Shown here piece by piece: positions 9,079 through 16,971 of a stretch of 64,000 nt of DNA. How positions within the stretch are numbered: the first letter of the stretch is position 1; each line of letters opens with the position of its first letter. The notes under the pieces were generated by a model, which made no database searches, was not told the origin of the DNA, and worked only from the letters and a program-made list of their open reading frames with translations. The DNA comes from Sediminibacillus albus (GTDB lineage Bacteria; Bacillota; Bacilli; Bacillales; Amphibacillaceae): assembly GCF_900101125.1 (NCBI RefSeq), contig NZ_FNFL01000002.1:496001-560000 (forward strand), given 5' to 3'. The position numbers and the translations under genes are program-made.

Positions 9079-10332
9079 ATGTTTACGAGAAAGTGGATTG
9101 GAATGAAAACGGCAGCGCTGCTTTGTGTTGGAAGCGTTATAGTACCGGCAGCAGTATCGGCAGAAACAAACGGCAGTTTAGAGGACGAGCAGAGACAAGT
9201 CCAGGAACAACGATCGGAAATCCAGGACGGCATCGAAAAAACAGAAGCACAAATCGAAAAAGTGCTTGCGGAACTGCAACAATTAAATGAGCAAATCAAA
9301 AGAGTAGAGCAGGCAATAAAAGACAACCAAAAAAAGATAGACGACACAAAAGCTGATATAAAAGATACACATAAAGAAATTGAAGCGTTGGAAAAAGACA
9401 TTGCTGAAATTGAAGAAGCAATGGAAAAACGGCTGGAAATTTTAAAAGAGAGAGCCAAGACTCTACAGAAAAATGGCGGAACAATCAGTTACATGGAAGT
9501 TATTTTAGGTTCAAAGAGTTTCGGCAATTTTATTGACCGTGTTTCATTAGTTTCTAAGGTAATGGATTCAGATGCCGATCTTCTTGCCCAGCATGAGGCA
9601 GACAAAAAAGAATTAGAAGACAAACGGCAGGCTTTGGATGAAAAACTAACAAACCTTACCGATATGCAAACAGAATTAGAAGGCATGCAGGCCCAAATCT
9701 TGGAACAAAAAGAACAGAACGATCTTTTGAAGGAAGAGTTGAAGCAGAAAGAACAAGCAAATCTCAACGAAAAAGCTGAGTTGCAAAATAAAGATGAAGC
9801 ACTTGCTTCGAAAGAACAGCAAATCAGGAATGAAATCGAGCAAAGAGAAACACAAATAGAAACGATGAGCGTTGAGCAGCCGAGAAATTCGGATGGCACA
9901 GCCGCCTCGCAAACATCGAAAAGTAAAACATCTGCTCCAAGCGGAAACATCAATACGGTGATTTCAGCTGGTTATAAGTATATCGGCAACTCTGTTTATG
10001 TTTTTGGAGGCGGACGAAGCGCTTCCGATATTGCTAATGGCCGTTTCGATTGCTCCGGGTTCGTCCACTGGGCCTTTTCTCAAGCGGGTGTTCGTGTTGG
10101 AGCAAGCACCAACAGCCTTAAGAGTGCGGGGAAGCAGGTTTCATCCAGTGATATGAAACCAGGTGATCTTGTTTTCTTTAATACATATAAAACAGACGGC
10201 CATGTAGGAATTTATATTGGCGGCGGTAAATTTATCGGTTCCCAAAGTTCCACAGGAGTTGCAGTTGCAAACATGTCGAGCGGGTATTGGAAAAAGCATT
10301 TTAATGGCCGTGTAGTCAGAGTGATGAATTAA
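9079..10332 (+). CDS. Secreted CwlO-like D,L-endopeptidase (NlpC/P60)
   Basis: A 417-residue peptidoglycan hydrolase. Residues 1-30 form a signal peptide ending VSAET. Residues 35-270 are a long charged coiled coil of the CwlO/PcsB type, the part that interacts with FtsEX in Bacillus. A low-complexity Ser/Thr linker leads to a C-terminal NlpC/P60 domain with the catalytic Cys in FDCSGFVHWAF and the His in GHVGIYIGGG. The expected activity cuts gamma-D-Glu to meso-diaminopimelate bonds to allow cell elongation. GGGGGAGG precedes the ATG. It is monocistronic with its own terminator. Confidence 0.93.
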   Translation: MFTRKWIGMKTAALLCVGSVIVPAAVSAETNGSLEDEQRQVQEQRSEIQDGIEKTEAQIEKVLAELQQLNEQIKRVEQAIKDNQKKIDDTKADIKDTHKEIEALEKDIAEIEEAMEKRLEILKERAKTLQKNGGTISYMEVILGSKSFGNFIDRVSLVSKVMDSDADLLAQHEADKKELEDKRQALDEKLTNLTDMQTELEGMQAQILEQKEQNDLLKEELKQKEQANLNEKAELQNKDEALASKEQQIRNEIEQRETQIETMSVEQPRNSDGTAASQTSKSKTSAPSGNINTVISAGYKYIGNSVYVFGGGRSASDIANGRFDCSGFVHWAFSQAGVRVGASTNSLKSAGKQVSSSDMKPGDLVFFNTYKTDGHVGIYIGGGKFIGSQSSTGVAVANMSSGYWKKHFNGRVVRVMN

Positions 10333-10360
10333 GTATTAGATTTTGGGGTTTACAGTATTC

Positions 10361-10390
10361 AAGGATTCCCGGTTTGGGGGTCCTTTTTTT
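10361..10390 (+). terminator. Terminator after the CwlO-like gene
   Basis: AAGGATTCCC pairs with GGGGGTCCTT and is followed by seven Ts. Confidence 0.7.
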
Positions 10391-10554
10391 ATGCAATGGA
10401 AGCCAGTTGACACGGGAAGTGTAATATATCTTTTAAAAAAATAGGCTTGATTGGGTCAAAATCAACAAAAACATTTATTTTTACCTACTTAAGATATTGT
10501 CATTCTTTGTCGATTGATAGTAGTATAAAAGGGAAGAGCAATTTTCAGGGTATT

Positions 10555-10611
10555 GGTTATACTATTCCTCTGCGCTAGTTGATAGATGACCGTGTCGAGG
10601 GCACAGTAACC
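10555..10611 (+). promoter_or_regulatory. Leader hairpin before the carboxypeptidase gene
   Basis: The gap 10391-10679 is mostly AT-rich, but 10555-10611 can fold. GGTTA pairs with TAACC at the ends, and CCTC pairs with GAGG inside, enclosing a GC-rich loop. It starts about 125 bases before the start codon. I do not recognise it as a known riboswitch class. Confidence 0.3.
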
Positions 10612-10679
10612 ATTTCCCTTTATACGAAGTTAATTTTATTTACTATTTACTATTTACCTATATGGAAGAAGGTGCTATT

Positions 10680-11834
10680 GTGAAACGATTGTCGTTTTAT
10701 TTTATTGCCATTATCATAATATTCTCGATAGAAACGAAAGCAGATGCTGCTAAATTAGATAATGAATTGTTTAGTGAATCAGGCATTTTGATTGATACAG
10801 TCACAGGACAAGTTCTCTATGAACAAAATGCGGACCGCCCGATGTACCCTGCAAGTCTGACTAAGGTGGCGACGGCTATTTATGCCATTGAAACAGCTGA
10901 CCTGGATGAAATAGTAACTGTTAGTGCGAAAGCACGTAACGTGGAAGGGACCAGGGTGTATCTGGAAGAGGGGGAGCAAGTTCCTCTGAAGCGACTTATT
11001 CAGGGTCTGTTGCTTAATTCAGGAAATGATGCAGGAGTGGCGATAGCGGAGCACATAAGTGGCAGTTCCCGTCAATTTGCCCGTGATTTAAATAACTATT
11101 TAGAAAAAAAAGTCGGCATGGGAGATACAAATTTCACAAATGCCCATGGCTTGTTTAATCAAGAGCATGTAACTACAGCAGCAGATTTGGCGAAACTTAC
11201 CCAATATGCGTTGCAAAATAGCACCTTTAAAGAAATCTTTGGTACCGAACAATTAGATTGGAATGGAGATAGTTGGTCTACAACACTTTATCATCATCAT
11301 AAAATGGTTCGGGAAATTCCTTATGAAGGAATTACCGGAGGGAAGACTGGCTATGTAGATGAGTCAGGCCATACACTTATAACTACAGCCGAGCGGGAAA
11401 ATATCAGTCTGATCGCTGTTACTCTAAAAACAGAAACACAGAATCAAGCATATCAGGATGCGATCGCTTTATTGGATTACGGATTTGAAAATTTCAAAAC
11501 GTCGATTATTCCAAGTGGAAAAGAATACGTGAGTCCAGATGGAAGCAGTTATACAGTTGAAGAGGATCTTTATTTTACAGAGACAAAATCGGGCGCTGTG
11601 TTGAATGTAGGAAATGATGGAACATTAAAAATTAAGCAAAACGATAAGTTACTAAATACTGCGTTTTCGCTGGATGATGAGGCAGACAACAAACAATCGT
11701 CCGGTGATGTCCAAAAAGCTTCATCTTCGGATAAGGTCGATCAACAATCCAGTTTTTCAACGATTGTAGTGATCTTTTTAATAGGGCTTGTTTTATTATT
11801 TTTCCGGAAACTAATCAAAAGAGCTATTACTTAA
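10680..11834 (+). CDS. D-alanyl-D-alanine carboxypeptidase (PBP5/DacF family)
   Basis: A membrane-anchored peptidase that trims the terminal D-Ala of peptidoglycan pentapeptides. The penicillin-binding motifs are all present: SLTK in YPASLTKVATAIY, SGN in LNSGNDAGVAIAEH, and KTG in GGKTGYVDESG. A signal peptide opens the protein (KRLSFYFIAIIIIFSIETKADA). A hydrophobic segment with a basic tail near the C-terminus (IVVIFLIGLVLLFFRKLIKR) would serve as anchor. I use GTG at 10680 with GAAGAAGGTG upstream. A Met six codons earlier overlaps this ribosome binding site. Length fits DacF-like enzymes. Confidence 0.92.
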   Translation: MKRLSFYFIAIIIIFSIETKADAAKLDNELFSESGILIDTVTGQVLYEQNADRPMYPASLTKVATAIYAIETADLDEIVTVSAKARNVEGTRVYLEEGEQVPLKRLIQGLLLNSGNDAGVAIAEHISGSSRQFARDLNNYLEKKVGMGDTNFTNAHGLFNQEHVTTAADLAKLTQYALQNSTFKEIFGTEQLDWNGDSWSTTLYHHHKMVREIPYEGITGGKTGYVDESGHTLITTAERENISLIAVTLKTETQNQAYQDAIALLDYGFENFKTSIIPSGKEYVSPDGSSYTVEEDLYFTETKSGAVLNVGNDGTLKIKQNDKLLNTAFSLDDEADNKQSSGDVQKASSSDKVDQQSSFSTIVVIFLIGLVLLFFRKLIKRAIT

Positions 11835-11861
11835 ATTTTCGTCAAGACAGACGTGTTTCTG

Positions 11862-11897
11862 AAGCTAAGTCCTCCTAAGCGGACTTAGCTTTTTTTA
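11862..11897 (+). terminator. Terminator after the carboxypeptidase gene
   Basis: AAGCTAAGTCC and its perfect complement around TCCTAAGC, followed by a T-tract. Confidence 0.85.
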
Positions 11898-11980
11898 TGA
11901 GTGCTTTTCTATAAAAAGCATGAAATTATTAGAACTGTTTATACTAAAAAAAGAAAATCAAGCTTAAAGGGGCTGCTATA

Positions 11981-12244
11981 GTGAATAGCTTTGATGGAGT
12001 TTTATTCAGCGGCGAGTTTTCCGAAGACGAAGAATTGTTTTATCTTCGGCGAGTGAAAAATTTGCAAACGCAGTCGATTCTTTCTAATCGGCAGCTTCAC
12101 CAGCTGCAAGATTATTTAGCCAAGCAGCATAGCCAGCAAGAGGGCTGTACAATTACTGTAAATGACCAAATACCAGTTTTGCTTGCTCAGGAAGAAGCGG
12201 AGCAGTTATTAACCGAGCTGGCCAGTATAATAGACCGTATGTAA
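11981..12244 (+). CDS. Small hypothetical protein (87 aa)
   Basis: A soluble, acidic 87-residue protein with no membrane segment, starting from GTG with AAAGGGG upstream. The sequence has a helix-rich middle (LRRVKNLQTQSILSNRQLHQ) and a leucine-rich C-terminal helix (EEAEQLLTELASIIDRM). I do not recognise the family. It heads a run of four closely spaced small genes that includes a spore protein, so a sporulation link is possible but unproven. Confidence 0.6.
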   Translation: MNSFDGVLFSGEFSEDEELFYLRRVKNLQTQSILSNRQLHQLQDYLAKQHSQQEGCTITVNDQIPVLLAQEEAEQLLTELASIIDRM

Positions 12245-12289
12245 AATAACATAAGGATTCATACCGGCATAGGAAAAGGAGGCATACTG

Positions 12290-12526
12290 ATGGATAAAAA
12301 TAAAAAAGTATCAAACAAGGATGCAGAAAAAGTTGCAGAAAAAATGTACGACCCTTCAGATTATCAGAAAGATGATCAATTAGCACAGGGACTTTCGATC
12401 ACGCATGAACAGGCTTCGGATAACTATACTGAAGGAACTATTGAAGGTGAAATCGACCAGGTAGGACAAGACGGGAACCTTGTCAGTCATAAGGGCAAAA
12501 ACAAATCGAATAATAAAATTAAGTAA
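12290..12526 (+). CDS. YozQ-like small hydrophilic protein
   Basis: A 78-residue, highly charged protein with a lysine-rich N-terminus and the segments KMYDPSDYQKDDQLAQGL and YTEGTIEGEID. They recall the YozQ/DUF4025 family of Bacillus, whose function is unknown. AAAGGAGG precedes the ATG with good spacing. It lies 27 bases before the spore protein gene and could be co-transcribed with it. Confidence 0.65.
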   Translation: MDKNKKVSNKDAEKVAEKMYDPSDYQKDDQLAQGLSITHEQASDNYTEGTIEGEIDQVGQDGNLVSHKGKNKSNNKIK

Positions 12527-12552
12527 CATAGTTGAGAAAGAAGGAGCAGAAA

Positions 12553-12810
12553 ATGGCAAGGAGAAATAAAATATTGGTCCCTGAGGCAAGGGAAGGTTTG
12601 GATAAATTAAAGGCAAAAGTAACGAAGGCTAATGATCCGTCAGAGGCGAAATTCGAATCTGCAGAAGAACAGGGAATACAATTGAATCAAGGCTATAACG
12701 GAAATATCAAGGCAAAGGACGCTGGCAGGATCGGCGGTAAAATTGGCGGTAGTATGGTTAAAGAAATGATCGAAATGGCCAAAAAACAAATGCGGGATAA
12801 AGACAAATAA
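12553..12810 (+). CDS. Alpha/beta-type small acid-soluble spore protein
   Basis: An 85-residue DNA-binding spore protein that would coat and protect DNA in dormant spores. It has the family halves: NKILVPEAREGLDKLKAKV near the N-terminus and AGRIGGKIGGSMVKEMIEMA near the C-terminus. Between them lies an extra acidic stretch (ANDPSEAKFESAEEQGI), with EQGI where the germination protease usually cuts at an E-(F/I)-G-hydrophobic site. The start is the ATG with AAGGAG six bases before it. Expression would be forespore-specific (sigma-G) by family knowledge. I did not locate that promoter. Confidence 0.85.
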   Translation: MARRNKILVPEAREGLDKLKAKVTKANDPSEAKFESAEEQGIQLNQGYNGNIKAKDAGRIGGKIGGSMVKEMIEMAKKQMRDKDK

Positions 12811-12883
12811 TGAGAAAAATAAGAGAGTGTTTAATTATCTTCTTTTCGGGTTAAGGGATAACTAAAGGAAGGTGAGAGAAGCT

Positions 12884-13123
12884 ATGGCAAGGTTGAGATT
12901 GAATGATTTGACAGTCGGGGAAAATTATTCAGCCCAAGCGCTTGATAGCTTTGTTTCTACTACCGATGTTGTGTTAGTTTCCACTAATGAAGAACAACTT
13001 TTTACTGATCCAGACAGGGAATATAAGGTCACCCAGCAGTTAAGTGGCTTTTTTGAGCATTCTTCAGAGAATGGGGAGAAATATTTTCGAAATAAGACCA
13101 CCTACTTGGTGGAAAAAATCTAA
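12884..13123 (+). CDS. Small hypothetical protein (79 aa)
   Basis: A 79-residue soluble protein (MARLRLNDLTVGENYSAQAL...) with no membrane segment or motif I recognise. GGAAGGTGA lies nine bases before the ATG. An in-frame GTG 12 bases upstream overlaps this site and is less likely. It ends in a strong terminator and is probably the last gene of the small-gene run. Confidence 0.6.
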   Translation: MARLRLNDLTVGENYSAQALDSFVSTTDVVLVSTNEEQLFTDPDREYKVTQQLSGFFEHSSENGEKYFRNKTTYLVEKI

Positions 13124-13135
13124 TCGTTAAAATAA

Positions 13136-13180
13136 ACAGGCAGTGCCAATCATTCATTACGAGTGGCACTGCCTGTTCTG
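13136..13180 (+). terminator. Terminator ending the small-gene cluster
   Basis: ACAGGCAGTGCCA and its perfect 13-base complement around a 15-base loop, followed by TCTGTGGTTT. Confidence 0.75.
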
Positions 13181-13206
13181 TGGTTTCTTTCAGATAAGAT
13201 TTTTAT

Positions 13207-13469
13207 GCTGATCAGTCGCTTTCGCTTTTCTTATGTCCAGCTCCAAGCGCCTAGCGTCTAGTGAACTTCCTGTACCTTCGTCCGATAAGTCAACATTATC
13301 GCTGTCGCTCTGTGTTTCCTTTTCACTTTGCCAGTGCGAGTCTTAAAATGGACCAAAGTATAATCAAAACTACGCTTGTCGCTTGTTATAAGCGACAAAC
13401 TAGTTTTAATAATCTCCTGTGGTATAGTCCAGTTCATGCGACGCTGATCAGTCGCTTTCGCTTTTCTTA
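13207..13469. repeat. Composite repeat flanked by 27-bp direct repeats
   Basis: An identical 27-base sequence, beginning GCTGATCAGTCGCTTTCG and ending CTTTTCTTA, occurs at 13207-13233 and 13443-13469. Right after the first copy comes GTCCAGCTCCAAGCGCCTAG, a string I know as part of an abundant intergenic Bacillaceae repeat. The second copy ends on the TAA stop codon of the bacilliredoxin gene. The intervening 209 bases hold short open frames on both strands that look like chance products of the repeat. This accounts for the gap 13181-13466. Confidence 0.75.
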
Positions 13470-13895
13470 ACAATATTGGTTGTAGGCTTTGGTTAGGTTG
13501 GTTACGATTTCTTCGACTTCATGGTCTTCAATTTCTTCCCTCGGAATAAAGTGTAATACTTTTCCATTTTTTAAAAGGGCCATGGATGGGGAAGATGGTT
13601 CAATACCGGTGAAATGTTCACGCATCCGGGCAGTAGCTTCACGGTCCTGGCCAGCAAATACTGTTACAAGATTGTCAGGTGTTTTGCCGTTTTCCAGGGA
13701 CTCCCGAACAGCGGGCCGAGCCAGCCCTGCTGCACATCCGCAAACTGAATTAACAACGACTAAAGAAGTACCATCAGCAGAATTGATAAACTGATCTACT
13801 TCTTCAGGAGAGGTCAGCTCATTAAAACCGGCCTCTGTTAATTCATTTCTCATTGGCTGTGAAATTTCCTTCATATATTGTTCATAAGCATTCAT
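13467..13895 (-). CDS. brxA: Bacilliredoxin BrxA (YphP/YqiW family)
   Basis: A 142-residue thioredoxin-fold protein that removes bacillithiol from mixed disulfides on proteins. The CGC active site sits in VVVNSVCGCAAGLARP. PSSPSMALLKNGKVLHFIPR and the C-terminal cysteine (YNQYC) match YphP (BrxA) better than YqiW (BrxB). AGGAGGAAAACC precedes the ATG. Its stop codon falls inside a dispersed repeat. Bacillithiol synthesis genes are not in the window. Confidence 0.9.
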   Translation of the reverse strand: MNAYEQYMKEISQPMRNELTEAGFNELTSPEEVDQFINSADGTSLVVVNSVCGCAAGLARPAVRESLENGKTPDNLVTVFAGQDREATARMREHFTGIEPSSPSMALLKNGKVLHFIPREEIEDHEVEEIVTNLTKAYNQYC

Positions 13896-13916
13896 TGGTT
13901 TTCCTCCTAGAATTGG

Positions 13917-15062
13917 TTAGTTCTTTGTTGCTTCTGTCATTTGGCTCCATACAGAACCTTTTGCTTCCTGCCCGCCTTCGATTCTTTCTAATGCCAGTTT
14001 CACTTGCATCTTTACTTCAAATTCCGGATCATTACTAGCTTCTTTCAAAGCTGGAATTGCTGTTTCATCGCCAACTTCATATAAAAACATCGCAGCACGC
14101 CAGCGGACGAGGCGATTGGAATCCTTCAGCGCGGCAATCATTTCTGGCATTGCCTCCTTAAATCCTAGATCAGAAAGACAGTCGCCAGCAGTTCTTCTAA
14201 CAGTTACTACTTTATCTTTTAAGGCTTTATATAAATAAGGAAGTACTTCCTTGTCCTCAATCATGCCTAAATATGCTGTAGCGAGCCGGCGTATCGACGC
14301 CTTATCATCGTTAAGCGCTTTGTCGAGGAAAGGAAGATCGATTAATTCTGGATCTCCCATCCGGTCCAGTGCAGCATAACGTACTTTCCAATCTTTATGA
14401 TCAAGAATGTCCATACTAGGGCGTTTTTTCTTTAAGCCTGCTGCTTCTTCACTCGAACCTGTTTCTTCGTTTAACGCCATCTTCACCAGTTGCTGCAATC
14501 TTTGTTTGTCATAACTGGCTGATAACTCTTCCACAATTACTGTACCGATTTCTTCCAGTGTTCCATATCGAGGGCTTTGTTCTATCCACTTCCGTTCCAT
14601 CACAAAATTAGTGGATGCGGCAGACGCCTCCATCACAGCATCCATAAAGTTTTCGGGCAAGCCGAATCGCTTTTCTTCGTTTCCATCGTCCAGTTTGACC
14701 TGCATGGGCAGACCTCGGAATGTTTGAACAAACACTTTTACCTCACCAAAAGATTCCGTGTCAGGCGATATAGAAGCCGGATCTGGAGTATTGCTTAGGC
14801 CGGTTTCTCCGAATGCTTTTCTTACCTCAGGTAAAATGGTTTCCCATGCGATACGCGGATTTCTTTCCAATGCTATAAAGTCAGCTACCCGGTAAATGCC
14901 CTTGACACCATCTATTTTAAATAAATTCTGAATGAATAAAGGAGCGGTATCTAGATTGTCTCCCTGTTTATAGTTACTATTTTGTCCGTCAGGTAATTCC
15001 TCATCTAGGTTTATTTTCATGGAGTGTGGACTGGGAGTAGGTTCAATTGATACTATTTTCAC
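13917..15062 (-). CDS. Conserved virulence factor C family HEAT-repeat protein (YpgR-like)
   Basis: A 381-residue protein with an N-terminal Nfu-like domain (MKIVSIEPTPSPHSMKINLD, then IQNLFKIDGVKGIYRVADFI) and C-terminal HEAT-like repeats (about residues 225-365, e.g. KDWKVRYAALDRMGDPELI and RLVRWRAAMFLYEVGDETAI). This architecture is that of YpgR/CvfC proteins. Their role is not settled. The Nfu-like part hints at iron-sulfur or iron handling, though the CxxC of true Nfu proteins is absent. The start is GTG with a G-rich binding site. In B. subtilis ypgR lies in the same ypg/yph neighbourhood as yphP, and here the two adjoin. Confidence 0.85.
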   Translation of the reverse strand: MKIVSIEPTPSPHSMKINLDEELPDGQNSNYKQGDNLDTAPLFIQNLFKIDGVKGIYRVADFIALERNPRIAWETILPEVRKAFGETGLSNTPDPASISPDTESFGEVKVFVQTFRGLPMQVKLDDGNEEKRFGLPENFMDAVMEASAASTNFVMERKWIEQSPRYGTLEEIGTVIVEELSASYDKQRLQQLVKMALNEETGSSEEAAGLKKKRPSMDILDHKDWKVRYAALDRMGDPELIDLPFLDKALNDDKASIRRLATAYLGMIEDKEVLPYLYKALKDKVVTVRRTAGDCLSDLGFKEAMPEMIAALKDSNRLVRWRAAMFLYEVGDETAIPALKEASNDPEFEVKMQVKLALERIEGGQEAKGSVWSQMTEATKN

Positions 15063-15162
15063 TTGGATTCCCCCTTTTTGCCATTGTTACAGCGATTTTA
15101 TCAGACTTTCCCATGAGAATCCATTACTTAGCTGTTATGCGAACAAGGGTGAAATGTGTAAT

Positions 15163-15177
15163 TGACAATGATAATCT
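15163..15177. promoter_or_regulatory. Possible Fur-type box
   Basis: TGACAATGATAATCT matches 11 of 14 informative positions of the 7-1-7 Fur consensus TGATAATnATTATCA. It lies about 100 bases upstream of the HEAT-repeat gene, where that gene's promoter should be. Confidence 0.35.
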
Positions 15178-15231
15178 TTCTAAGCGATTCTCATTACCTG
15201 CTCGAATCAATCCGCAGGTCAAGTAATTTTG

Positions 15232-16971
15232 TTAGATTAATTCAACTTTCAACCAGCCTCTAACACTATTGATGAACCAAACAGCATCATATTCGTGCAA
15301 TTCATGCTTATATAAAGTCCTGGTTTCTATTCGGTTCTGATCAAGAAGGTACTGCCTGAATGTCCCGGGTAGTAAACCGGATGACACGGGAGGCGTGAAT
15401 AACTTTCCTTCCTTTTCTACTACAAGATTTCCCAATGTAAATTCAGTCAGCTCTTCGTTTTGATTCCACATCAAAACGGAAAGGGTCTGAGCAGGGCTTG
15501 TTTTATGTTGTGTTTCGTAAATCTGTCTGTGTGTAGTCTTATGGAATAGGAACGGGTCATTTTTGTCGATTGGAGAGGACGCGAGGGTGCACCTTACTGG
15601 CTCTGACTTCCGGTAAACCTTTTCTGCCTCAATCGAAATCTCTCCATTCTTTTTGACTACTAGCCGTACTTTATACGTGCCGTTTGCATAAAGCATCGCA
15701 AGTTCACCAAGTTTTTGCTTGATTGCCTCGATATTTATTCTAAATTGAAAGTAATTTCCTGATTCTTTGATTCTATCTAAATGATAAGACAATATTGGGT
15801 AGTATCCATTCTCTAATTTTATGGATTCCAGCAAGTGAAATTCCGGACGCCGTTCTGATAAAAGCTGAGCTTTCGTATGCAGCTCCCGGAATTCTCCTAC
15901 GGGCGTGGAATCCCAGGTTATACCTCCACCGACACCATAAGTTGCTGTTTCCTTTTCTGAATCAATAAAGACAGTCCGGATAGGGACATTGAAAATAGCG
16001 TTTCGCTCAGGGGTGATGTAACCAATGGCACCACAATAAACTTCTCTTGGTGACTGTTCGAGTAAAGATATATAGCGCATTGTACTAATCTTCGGAGCCC
16101 CTGTGATCGATCCACAAGGAAACAAAGCTTGAAACCAATCCCAAATCGTTATATCATCAACTAAATCAGCTTCGATTGTCGATGTCAGTTGATGGACAGT
16201 CGGATAGGTTTCTGCCTCGAAAAGGCGGGTCACTTTGACACTGCCTGGCTTGGCAATCCGGCCGATATCATTTCTAAGCAAATCAACGATCATCAAATTT
16301 TCAGCCTGCTCTTTTTCTGATGTCAGCAGGTTTTTTAGATTCTTTTGATCTTCCTCCGTAAACCTTCCTCTCGGTGCAGTTCCTTTCATCGGTTTTGCTG
16401 TGATTTTCTGGTTATGCACCTTAAAGAACAATTCAGGAGAAGCAGACAGAATTCTGTATTTGCCCAGATGAAGATAAGCACTATAGCTGGACTGTTGATT
16501 CCTGGTTAATTGCCGATAAAATGAAAAATCACTGCCTTTAAACTGTCCTTGCAGACGTTCGGTATAGTTAACCTGGTAAGTATGCCCCTCCTCAATTGCA
16601 TGTTTTATTTCCTCTATGCCTTGTTGATAATCTTCTTCTGAAGCAGTTAATTTCCAATTAGAAATAGAATAATCTTTATTTGCCTTTTTTTCCTCCCCAG
16701 GCGGAATTGGTTGGGTGAATATTCCAAACCATATAAGTGGAAGTGCTGATGTATGGTGGACCTCCATTTCAGAATGGAAAGCGGGGGCTGCTTCATAAGA
16801 AAGATAACCTGCAGCATAAAAACCGGCTCGTATGGCTTTATCAATTTCTTTGATGATTTCGGGTACTTCTTCCAGCTTGTCCGTTTGCAATATTTTTACC
16901 GGTGACGTAAATGCTAAGGGATGCTGATCCTGCCCCTCTGTAAACTCAAATAGCAGGTATGGATCGATCAT
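15232..16971 (-). CDS. pabB: Aminodeoxychorismate synthase component I fused to aminodeoxychorismate lyase
   Basis: A 579-residue bifunctional enzyme for 4-aminobenzoate, a folate precursor. The first ~370 residues are a chorismate-binding PabB domain with KPMKGTAPRGR (the lysine nucleophile of the PIKGT-type motif) and CGSITGAPKISTMRYI. Residues ~375-579 form a class-IV aminotransferase-like PabC domain (LESIKLENGYYPILSYHLDR, HKTTHR with the likely PLP lysine, TEFTLGNLVVE). AGGAGG precedes the ATG. The gene overlaps the end of pabA by 26 bases, indicating translational coupling. B. subtilis has separate pabB and pabC in a folate operon, which is not present here. Confidence 0.93.
   Translation of the reverse strand: MIDPYLLFEFTEGQDQHPLAFTSPVKILQTDKLEEVPEIIKEIDKAIRAGFYAAGYLSYEAAPAFHSEMEVHHTSALPLIWFGIFTQPIPPGEEKKANKDYSISNWKLTASEEDYQQGIEEIKHAIEEGHTYQVNYTERLQGQFKGSDFSFYRQLTRNQQSSYSAYLHLGKYRILSASPELFFKVHNQKITAKPMKGTAPRGRFTEEDQKNLKNLLTSEKEQAENLMIVDLLRNDIGRIAKPGSVKVTRLFEAETYPTVHQLTSTIEADLVDDITIWDWFQALFPCGSITGAPKISTMRYISLLEQSPREVYCGAIGYITPERNAIFNVPIRTVFIDSEKETATYGVGGGITWDSTPVGEFRELHTKAQLLSERRPEFHLLESIKLENGYYPILSYHLDRIKESGNYFQFRINIEAIKQKLGELAMLYANGTYKVRLVVKKNGEISIEAEKVYRKSEPVRCTLASSPIDKNDPFLFHKTTHRQIYETQHKTSPAQTLSVLMWNQNEELTEFTLGNLVVEKEGKLFTPPVSSGLLPGTFRQYLLDQNRIETRTLYKHELHEYDAVWFINSVRGWLKVELI

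Noticed and set aside
13258-13473. Opposed short frames of about 70 codons in the composite repeat
   Set aside because: They lie within repeat DNA on both strands with no ribosome binding site, so both look like chance.
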